Translations under genes and position numbers: made by a program
Shown: positions 31,523-36,849 of the stretch, one piece after another
How positions within the stretch are numbered: the first letter of the stretch is position 1
Layout of the letters: each line of letters starts with the position of its first letter
Origin: Sphingomonadaceae bacterium
GTDB taxonomy: Bacteria > Pseudomonadota > Alphaproteobacteria > Sphingomonadales > Sphingomonadaceae
Direction of reading: 5' to 3'
DNA length: 36,849 bases
Assembly (NCBI GenBank): GCA_013001755.1
Contig: JABDLY010000125.1
Location: forward strand, 1 to 36,849
The notes under the pieces: generated by a model
What the model saw: only the letters and a program-made list of their open reading frames with translations
Told to the model about the DNA's origin: nothing
Database searches by the model: none

Positions 31523-31867
31523 TTAACGTTGCGTCTTCTTCAGCCAGCCTTCGAAAACATAATCCGGGATCGGGCGGACGAATTGGCAGCCGATGCGGAA
31601 GTCATCGACGCGCACCACCCGCGCCTCGAGCGTCTCGAGCCCCGGCAGGTTCAACCAGATCGCCTCGCCCGTGCTGAAGGTGACGCTGAGATCGAGCAGG
31701 AAGCCGGTGCTCGATATGTCGATGAGGTCGGCGCGCGATGTCCGGTAGCTGCGTTTGCGAAACTCGACGCGGACATCGAGCGGCTTGCGTTCGGCGCGCC
31801 GCTGATTGTCGGCGCCGGTCTCGTCTCGGACCAGCTCGGCGAAGCTGGTTTTGCGCATATCGCTCAT
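31523..31867 (-). CDS. PilZ-domain c-di-GMP-binding protein, second of a pair
   Basis: A 114-residue stand-alone PilZ protein. The c-di-GMP motif is complete: RRAER (RxxxR) near residue 22, then DISSTG (D-x-S-x-x-G) in RADLIDISSTGFLLDLS. GCQFVRPIPDYVFEGWL near the end is the conserved closing strand with helix. Its start overlaps the end of the first PilZ gene by four bases (ATGA), and AGCGATATG offers another Met three codons on. Such proteins act as c-di-GMP readers controlling motility or polysaccharide export. A link to the capsule 13 kb away is only possible in principle. Confidence 0.87.
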   Translation of the reverse strand: MSDMRKTSFAELVRDETGADNQRRAERKPLDVRVEFRKRSYRTSRADLIDISSTGFLLDLSVTFSTGEAIWLNLPGLETLEARVVRVDDFRIGCQFVRPIPDYVFEGWLKKTQR

Positions 31868-32208
31868 ACCCATCGCCCCTCGCCGGCCGCCGATGGCGGC
31901 GTCGACCACTGGTCCGAGCCATCGAGCATCACATCGACCTCGACAGGATCGATCGGACTTTTAAAACTCGCGCCGAAACACGCGCCCTCCTTCCAGATGA
32001 CGATCGCCGGAACGGTCCCCGCACTGTTGAGAGCGATGCCGATCCGCTGACCCTGCGCAAGCTGCGCCGAGGTCGCTCCGCCAGCGCCATGAGCGGAGAT
32101 GTTAAAAATGCGCGCGGTGCCGATCTTCCTGAGTCCGGCGAATAATTCGACCTCGGTCACCAGCGGCAGGCGCGGCGATTTTCGATTATCGGGTAACGGG
32201 TTACTCAT
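31864..32208 (-). CDS. PilZ-domain c-di-GMP-binding protein, first of a pair
   Basis: A 114-residue stand-alone PilZ protein. RKSPR (RxxxR) near residue 9 and NISAHG (N-x-S-x-x-G) in RIFNISAHGAGG form a complete c-di-GMP site. The middle strand GIALNSAGTVPAIVIWKEG and closing GASFKSPIDPVEV fit the PilZ barrel. The start is at MSNPLPDNRKSPR; an upstream Met seven codons earlier is less well placed. It overlaps the second PilZ gene by four bases, making a two-gene operon. The upstream 180 bases toward the alpha/beta-hydrolase gene are AT-rich (TTTTTTCTTATAAAAGAG) and probably contain the promoter. Confidence 0.85.
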   Translation of the reverse strand: MSNPLPDNRKSPRLPLVTEVELFAGLRKIGTARIFNISAHGAGGATSAQLAQGQRIGIALNSAGTVPAIVIWKEGACFGASFKSPIDPVEVDVMLDGSDQWSTPPSAAGEGRWV

Positions 32209-32386
32209 ATGACTTGCTTTGAACTCCACTGGCAGAATGAAATGCTCTGCACAAAAAGCGATAGCCCTTTTTTCTTATAAAAGAGTAACTTAACATAGAT
32301 CAAAGCCCGAGTGGTTTCCCCCCGTCCAATCGTCCGCATCGCAGTTTTCGCTTGCCTCGGGCCGCCCCCGCAATCAGGGGCATTGC

Positions 32387-33247
32387 ATGTCATCTCCCCG
32401 AAAATTCGAAGCCGCGCCCGGCGGCGCGATCGCCTATGAAGCCTTCGGCCCGACAGACGGCGAGCCGGTTATCTTCGCGCATGGCGGCGGCCAGACGAGG
32501 CATGCATGGAAGGGCGCCGGCAAGGCGCTCGGCACAAAGGGGTGGCGCGCCATCGCCTATGATCATCGCGGCCATGGCGACAGCGATTGGGCGCCCGAGG
32601 GCGATTACGCGATGGAGCGGTTCGGCGGCGACCTTGTCGCGCTGGCGGAACATCTGGCACCGGACGGCCAGCGCCCGCATGTCGTCGGCGCATCGCTTGG
32701 CGGCATCGCCGCGCTGGTCGCCGAGGGCGCGCTAAAGCCCGGCAGCTTCGCCACCGTCACGCTGGTCGATATCGTGCCGCGGATGACCGCCGGCGGCGTC
32801 GACCGGATCACCGGCTTCATGCGCACCCATTCGGCCGACGGCTTCGCCAGCCTCGAAGAAGCCGCCGATGCGATCGCCGAATATCTGCCGCACCGCCCGC
32901 GCCCCAAAAGCCTTGGCGGCCTGCGCAAGAATCTGCGCGAACGCGGCGGCCGATGGTATTGGCATTGGGACCCGGCCTTCATGACCGAACGCCGCGGCCG
33001 CCATGCCCCCGAATGGCTCGACCGGCTCGAAGCCGCGACCCGCGCGATCGCCTGCCCGCTCCACCTCGTCCGCGGCCGCTCGAGCGAGCTCGTCGACGAA
33101 GACGCCGCCGCGCGTTTCCGCGCCCTCGTCCCCGATGCAGCCTATACCGACGTCGCCGGCGCGCGGCACATGGTGGCGGGGGACCGGAACGATGTTTTTG
33201 TCGAAGCGGTCGAAGGGTTTCTCGAAACGCATCGTCAAACGGACTGA
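32387..33247 (+). CDS. Alpha/beta-hydrolase
   Basis: A 286-residue cytosolic alpha/beta-hydrolase. The oxyanion-hole motif is VIFAHGGGQTRHAW (HGGG), and YDHRGHGDSDW is the typical second strand region. The nucleophile elbow is VVGASLGGIAAL (G-x-S-x-G, Ser about 106). A cap region follows, then the acid (SSELVDEDAAARF) and the catalytic His (GARHMVAGDRND). The pattern fits the esterase/epoxide-hydrolase-like group with serine as nucleophile, so it is an esterase, lactonase or C-C hydrolase rather than an epoxide hydrolase. The substrate is unknown. The gene is alone, and converges with the next gene. Confidence 0.88.
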   Translation: MSSPRKFEAAPGGAIAYEAFGPTDGEPVIFAHGGGQTRHAWKGAGKALGTKGWRAIAYDHRGHGDSDWAPEGDYAMERFGGDLVALAEHLAPDGQRPHVVGASLGGIAALVAEGALKPGSFATVTLVDIVPRMTAGGVDRITGFMRTHSADGFASLEEAADAIAEYLPHRPRPKSLGGLRKNLRERGGRWYWHWDPAFMTERRGRHAPEWLDRLEAATRAIACPLHLVRGRSSELVDEDAAARFRALVPDAAYTDVAGARHMVAGDRNDVFVEAVEGFLETHRQTD

Positions 33248-33291
33248 ACGGCGACACGCGCGAGAACGGAAATTGCTCCTATATGGTCGAC

Positions 33292-35124
33292 CTAGACCGC
33301 ATCCCGCATCGTCTCCAGCCGCGCGATGCGCGCGTCGACCTGGGTCAGCAGCGTCGCGAATTCGGCATTTCGGCGGGCCCGGCGCATCGTTGCGCGCAGC
33401 GCTTCGGACAGCGGCGCCACAATCAGGCCGACCGCCTCACGCTCGTCCGAATTATACGAGGCTCCGTCGCTGCGCGGTCCGATCAACAGGCTGCCGACCG
33501 GCCCGAGAATATCCTCAAATTCGACCCGCAGGCCGAAGACGCTGTCGCCCTCGGTATCGGAATTGAAATCGGCCAGCACTTCTTCCTCGGTCATCTCATA
33601 GGCGCCCAACACGCGGGGCTCTTCCCCGGTCGTCTCGACCAGCGCCGCGCTGCTAGCGTTGACGCCGTTGGCGACCGCGAGCAGCACGCCGCGCGCAAGT
33701 TCGGCGGGATCGTGATCGTGTTTGAAGGGCGAAAGTTTCGACGGCAGCTTGCGCATCTTGACGAGCGCCGGCTGAAATTTCTGCTCGGTCCAGTTCAAGA
33801 TCTTCTCGCGGGTCGGCACGAACACGGCGGCAGCGACGGCGGAGCTGATGCCGGCCGCGGAGGCCGGGCCGAACGTCGCGCCAAGCCCCTTTGTCAGCGC
33901 CGTCGTCATCCCTGCCCAGATCGCGCCGACGACCAGCGTGATCAGCGCATATCCGGCCGAGCGGCTGAAGGCGCCATCGGCGTCGTTCAGCCGGATACCG
34001 AGCAAGGCCATTCCCATGCCGATCGCGATCGCCAGCGCGCCGACCGAACGTAGCGCCGCCGCGAGAAACAGGATGCCGACTTCGGCGGGCGATGCGCCGG
34101 CGGAGAAGCCGAACGGGCTCACCAGCGGCGAATTGACCAGCGTTTCGGAAATGATGATCGCGGGCAATCCGAAGACGAAGCCGGCGGCGACCCATTTGAG
34201 CTTCTGCTTGTCGGTCCCGGGTTCCATCCGGCGGAAGCGGAACAGCACGGCGAAGGCGCTGAGCAGGATCAGCACCGCAAGCACCGCGCTGGTCGCGAGG
34301 AAGGGCAGCGTATCGGTCGCGAAGCCCGCGATAATCAGCACACCCGCCAGCGGCGCGATCCACTTGAACCAGCCGGTCCAGCGCGGCTCGTACACCCCGT
34401 CGGGAAAGGCGGGCAGCGCCATCGCGATAGGGATGAAGGCCAGCGTGTAGGTGAGGATATTGCCGACGTCCGCCGCCGTGCTCGGCGCGGTCAGGAACCA
34501 TCCGATAAAGGCGTAGGGCCCCGGCCCCATCAGCACGAGGCCGGTGAGCCCATAGGCCATCAGGATCGCGACCGGATCGCGATTCAGCCGCCGCATCAGC
34601 AGCGCCGATACGATAAGGCAGCCGAACCCCGCGAGAAGCTCGATAAAGGGCAAAACATATTGCTGGAGAAAGCCGCTGAACGACGGTTGGACGAGCAGCC
34701 GGCTGGCTTCGGAGCGTTCGAGCGCGACGACCTGCGCGCCTCCGGCACCGTCGTCGAAGCCGATTTCGACCGTCTCGCCGATCGGGCCGGTGATCATCGC
34801 CGCGACCTCGCGCACATCCTGATCGGGGGTCAACGCGACGCCGTCGATGCTCGTCAACCAGGTTCGGTCGGGAATTTCCGCCACCGCCGCGACATTGGGC
34901 GTGCTGGTTACCGTAACGCCGCGCTCGCCTTCCGTGTCGACATCATTCTGCGCGCTCAGGCCGATCTCGGCGAAAGGCGCCTGGACATAGCGATAGGTCG
35001 AGAAGTTCTGCAGGACGCCGCCGATGAGCGCGGCGGCGGCGAAGAGGAAAAGCGCGCCCCAGACCAGCAGCACGATCGGACGCAGGAACCCGGGCGGCGC
35101 GCGCAGCGCCTCCGGAGCGTTCAT
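33292..35124 (-). CDS. ComP-like membrane sensor with PDZ and GAF-like parts but no kinase
   Basis: A 610-residue membrane protein. One helix lies near the N terminus (IVLLVWGALFLFAAAALIGGVL). A periplasmic PDZ-like domain follows at about 50-150 (TWLTSIDGVALTPDQDVREVAAMITGPIGETVEIGF). Then come about eight to nine helices from about 155 to 430. A cytoplasmic tail of ~180 residues contains a GAF-like region (ARGVLLAVANGVNASSAALV ... RVEFEDILGPVGSLLIGPRS). PDZ plus multispan plus GAF is the sensor half of ComP-type histidine kinases, but no H-box, N-box or G-box follows. The protein ends in a coil-like ARRNAEFATLLTQVDARIAR. It is a stand-alone gene without a response regulator nearby. It may act as a kinase-free membrane sensor or partner. 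Confidence 0.75.
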   Translation of the reverse strand: MNAPEALRAPPGFLRPIVLLVWGALFLFAAAALIGGVLQNFSTYRYVQAPFAEIGLSAQNDVDTEGERGVTVTSTPNVAAVAEIPDRTWLTSIDGVALTPDQDVREVAAMITGPIGETVEIGFDDGAGGAQVVALERSEASRLLVQPSFSGFLQQYVLPFIELLAGFGCLIVSALLMRRLNRDPVAILMAYGLTGLVLMGPGPYAFIGWFLTAPSTAADVGNILTYTLAFIPIAMALPAFPDGVYEPRWTGWFKWIAPLAGVLIIAGFATDTLPFLATSAVLAVLILLSAFAVLFRFRRMEPGTDKQKLKWVAAGFVFGLPAIIISETLVNSPLVSPFGFSAGASPAEVGILFLAAALRSVGALAIAIGMGMALLGIRLNDADGAFSRSAGYALITLVVGAIWAGMTTALTKGLGATFGPASAAGISSAVAAAVFVPTREKILNWTEQKFQPALVKMRKLPSKLSPFKHDHDPAELARGVLLAVANGVNASSAALVETTGEEPRVLGAYEMTEEEVLADFNSDTEGDSVFGLRVEFEDILGPVGSLLIGPRSDGASYNSDEREAVGLIVAPLSEALRATMRRARRNAEFATLLTQVDARIARLETMRDAV

Positions 35125-35528
35125 ACGCTGTATTCCCGGGTGCTATAGGGCCTCGCATCGGCAGGACCGAGCAGTCGGCACGAGAAAATGCGAAATGTCA
35201 TGTCTGGCTCCCCCTTTTCAGGGTTTACGCGCCGCGAGAGTCAAAGCAAGCGAATGATTGAGCGTCGCACAGAAAAGGCAATTATGCTTTTGCGACGCGG
35301 CGGAAGCGCTTTTCGAACACCATCGGCAGAACGGCTGAACCCGTCCGGCGCACGGCCGGGCCGGACTGCGCCTAATATATGTCAACTTCTTGAAAAAATG
35401 TGCCTTCCCGGGGAACCCGGAAGGCCTTCACGCATTGATTTCATATAGGCCGGAAGCATTCCCGAACCGCCTTGATGCAATCCGGCCGCTCTCGCATCGA
35501 GGCACGGAAAATACGAGAGGTACATGTG
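35125..35528. other. 404-base gap with hairpins and a candidate stress promoter
   Basis: No ORF is convincing. The gap contains GCGTCGC ... GCGACGC at 35262-35298, a perfect inverted repeat with an inner AAAAG/CTTTT pair. A second inverted repeat is GTCCGGC-N10-GCCGGAC at 35343-35366. A candidate EcfG-type site follows at 35412-35436. The upstream part must hold the promoter of the minus-strand sensor gene, but none stands out. Confidence 0.45.
35412..35436 (+). promoter_or_regulatory. Candidate EcfG-type promoter of the PRC-barrel gene
   Basis: GGAAC (35412-35416), 16 bases, CATT (35433-35436). This differs from the GGAAC-N16-CGTT consensus at one base. It lies 93 bases upstream of the ATG. 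It is weaker than the two sites at 25351 and 36067. Confidence 0.35.
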
Positions 35529-35897
35529 ATGATGTTGGACGACAAAGTGAAGAACAGCGACCTGATCGGCAGCGACCGGGTCGAAGGCACGGCGGTCTAT
35601 GGCGCCAATGGCGACAAGATCGGCAACGTCGAACGCGTGCTGATCGAAAAGGTCGGCGGCCAGGCCCGCGACGTCGAAATCTCGGTCGGCGGATTTCTCG
35701 GCATGGGCAGCGAATTGCACAGCCTACCCTGGGAGAAGTTCGATTACGATACCGAGCTTGGCGGTTACAAGCTCGACGTGACCGAGGACCAGTTGAAAAA
35801 CGCGCCAACCTATTCGCAAAGCGAGCGCGACAAGGCCTATGACCGCGATTATCAGGCGAATGTCTATGAATATTGGACGGTCACGCCCTATTGGTAG
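35529..35897 (+). CDS. PRC-barrel domain protein
   Basis: A 122-residue cytoplasmic protein. SDRVEGTAVYGANGDKIGNVERVLIEKVGGQARDVEISVGGFLGMGSELHSLPW spans the PRC-barrel domain, a small beta-barrel first seen in photosynthetic reaction centre H subunits and RimM. The tail is rich in Tyr and charged residues (TYSQSERDKAYDRDYQANVY) and ends in WTVTPYW. Stand-alone PRC-barrel proteins of alphaproteobacteria are often part of the general stress regulon. A near-consensus EcfG site upstream fits that. The ATGATG start gives a choice of two Met. A terminator follows at 35954. Confidence 0.87.
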   Translation: MMLDDKVKNSDLIGSDRVEGTAVYGANGDKIGNVERVLIEKVGGQARDVEISVGGFLGMGSELHSLPWEKFDYDTELGGYKLDVTEDQLKNAPTYSQSERDKAYDRDYQANVYEYWTVTPYW

Positions 35898-35953
35898 GGT
35901 CACAACCTGACGCCGTCCCGGCCCCCGGGCGGCGAGCGGAGCGATCCGCCGGA

Positions 35954-35984
35954 GCCTCTCCGCCAGCGCGCGAGGAGGCTTTTT
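35954..35984 (+). terminator. Terminator of the PRC-barrel gene
   Basis: GCCTCTC-N11-GAGGAGGC followed by TTTTT. The stem has one bulged base. It lies about 55 bases after the stop. Confidence 0.7.
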
Positions 35985-36066
35985 CGTTGTCACATACGGG
36001 GTCGCAACACTCCACACGATCTTTTATAAAACATGTTAATTTTCATATATTTACATGAATATTTAG

Positions 36067-36091
36067 GGAACTATCGCAGCGTTCCGCCGTT
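36067..36091 (+). promoter_or_regulatory. EcfG-type general stress promoter
   Basis: GGAAC (36067-36071), 16 bases, CGTT (36088-36091), an exact match to the alphaproteobacterial EcfG consensus. It lies 47 bases upstream of the 38-residue ORF. The DNA just before it (36010-36066) is extremely AT-rich. Confidence 0.65.
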
Positions 36092-36138
36092 TGATTATAC
36101 GCCGTCGCCGAAGACGGTGTTTAACAAAGGAGGGCGTT

Positions 36139-36255
36139 ATGCCCGACAAGAAAAACCAGCGTCAGAAGCAACCGCAGGATCGCCAGCAGGAGCAAGGCGA
36201 GAGCGGCCGGAACAAGCAGCCCGACCGCGAACGCAACACGCCTGCCAAGGAATAA
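36139..36255 (+). CDS. Tiny Gln/Lys/Arg-rich disordered protein, probably stress-induced
   Basis: A 38-residue ORF: MPDKKNQRQKQPQDRQQEQG, then ESGRNKQPDRERNTPAKE. It consists only of polar, charged, Pro, Gly and Ala residues apart from the first Met, so it is expected to be fully disordered. The ribosome-binding site AAAGGAGGGCG is very strong. An EcfG-type promoter lies upstream and a clear terminator downstream, so this is a complete transcription unit and not a chance ORF. It is too short for most gene finders. Together with the 50-residue protein at 25412 it may represent a class of miniature stress proteins. Confidence 0.65.
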   Translation: MPDKKNQRQKQPQDRQQEQGESGRNKQPDRERNTPAKE

Positions 36256-36280
36256 TTCCCGGTTCTTTCCTGCAGAGCGA

Positions 36281-36308
36281 GCCCGGCCTCTTTCGGGGCC
36301 GGGCTTTT
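36281..36308 (+). terminator. Terminator of the 38-residue ORF
   Basis: GCCCGGCC-N8-GGCCGGGC followed by TTTT, 26 bases after the stop: a perfect eight-base stem. Confidence 0.85.
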
Positions 36309-36322
36309 GCCGTCACCGCCTC

Positions 36323-36796
36323 CTATTCCTTTTTGGGCAGTGATTTTTCGAAGATTCGGACGACGACGAAGATCACCAGCCCGAGCGCCGCCGCCATCAC
36401 CGCGATCGCATAATAGCCCGCGCCGCAGGCGACGCCGATCGCGCCCGACATCCACATGCCCGCCCCCGTCGTCAGGCCCGAGACATCGCCCTTGCGGATG
36501 ATGATCGTGCCGGCGGCGAGAAAGGCGACGCCCGCCGTCACCGCCTCGATGATGCGGATCGGATCGGAGCGTATCCCTTCGCCCGCCGCCGAAAAGGCAA
36601 GGCTCATCTCGACCGTGATGACGGTGAACAAGGCCGCGGCAAGGCCCGTCAGCATATAGGTGCGCAGCCCGGCGGGCCGCTCCTTTCGTTCGCGCTCTAT
36701 GCCGATCACTCCGCAGAGCAGGCAGGCGATGCCGAGCCGTACGGCGACTTCGCCGAGACCGAGCGTGCTTTCGATATTGCCGGGCAACCAATCCAT
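36323..36796 (-). CDS. MgtC/SapB family membrane protein
   Basis: A 157-residue inner-membrane protein. The family signature is at the start: VAVRLGIACLLCGVIGIERERKERPAGLRTYML, including the conserved G-x-E-R-E and AGLRT. A second conserved block is VAFLAAGTIIIRKGDVSGLTTGAGMWMSGAIGVACGAG. There are four to five membrane helices. It lacks the C-terminal soluble domain of Salmonella MgtC (about 230 residues), as do many short members of the family. MgtC proteins affect magnesium adaptation and ATP synthase activity in pathogens; in environmental bacteria the role is uncertain. No downstream partner is visible on the minus strand before the terminator. Confidence 0.9.
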   Translation of the reverse strand: MDWLPGNIESTLGLGEVAVRLGIACLLCGVIGIERERKERPAGLRTYMLTGLAAALFTVITVEMSLAFSAAGEGIRSDPIRIIEAVTAGVAFLAAGTIIIRKGDVSGLTTGAGMWMSGAIGVACGAGYYAIAVMAAALGLVIFVVVRIFEKSLPKKE

Positions 36797-36849
36797 AGTG
36801 TCAGTCCGTTCTCGCCTGTGCTTGCATGACCAACGATCCCAGCAACCAA

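Overview
The window looks like part of the chromosome of a sphingomonad-type alphaproteobacterium (Sphingomonadales). The evidence is high GC content, an OmpA porin with a very long proline linker, a DUF3297 protein, remains of a Rhodobacter-type gene transfer agent (GTA), candidate EcfG-type stress promoters (GGAAC-N16/17-CGTT) and several families of intergenic fold-back repeats. Species cannot be named from the sequence alone.

Layout. 1-3.4 kb: an SdpR/SdpI-like autorepressor pair (SdpI cut by the window edge), a low-molecular-weight tyrosine phosphatase, a Spinster-like MFS transporter and a lipoprotein Cu/Zn superoxide dismutase. 3.4-18.7 kb: a group-2-type, ABC-transporter-dependent capsule locus. 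It holds a WbpO/TviB-like nucleotide-sugar dehydrogenase, the Kdo operon kdsD-kdsA-kdsB, kpsS, and a probable seven-gene operon running leftward (GT2, unknown protein, ugd, kpsM, kpsT, kpsE, kpsD), with a divergent GT4 glycosyltransferase. The Kdo genes make CMP-Kdo, KpsS would use it to build the lipid-linked Kdo linker, the dehydrogenases supply uronic acids, the two glycosyltransferases probably build the chain, and KpsMTED exports it. No kpsC or kdsC is in the window.

19-20.5 kb: OmpA-family porin. 20.5-23.5 kb: a decaying GTA structural cluster on the minus strand, with an intact TerS-like gene, the last ~30 codons of a prohead protease, a truncated, fused and frameshifted gp15-like tail gene and a frameshifted DUF2793 gene. 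Two intact plus-strand genes (DUF3297 and a small membrane protein) lie inside it. 23.7-28.3 kb: a secreted TPR protein, a candidate small RNA, a tiny disordered protein behind an EcfG-type promoter, a probable DUF2141/membrane protein/winged-helix unit with a palindromic operator, and a SAM methyltransferase. 28.5-36.8 kb: a large VIT/DUF2135 secreted protein, two tandem PilZ proteins, an alpha/beta hydrolase, a PDZ-plus-multispan sensor-like protein without a kinase domain, a PRC-barrel protein, a second tiny disordered protein with an EcfG-type promoter, and an MgtC-family protein.

Most of the window is ordinary chromosome plus a capsule island. The least explained parts are the GTA relic, the EcfG-linked miniature proteins, the two-hairpin RNA candidate near 25.1 kb and the kinase-less ComP-like membrane protein. 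All calls are from reading the sequence; no database search was run.
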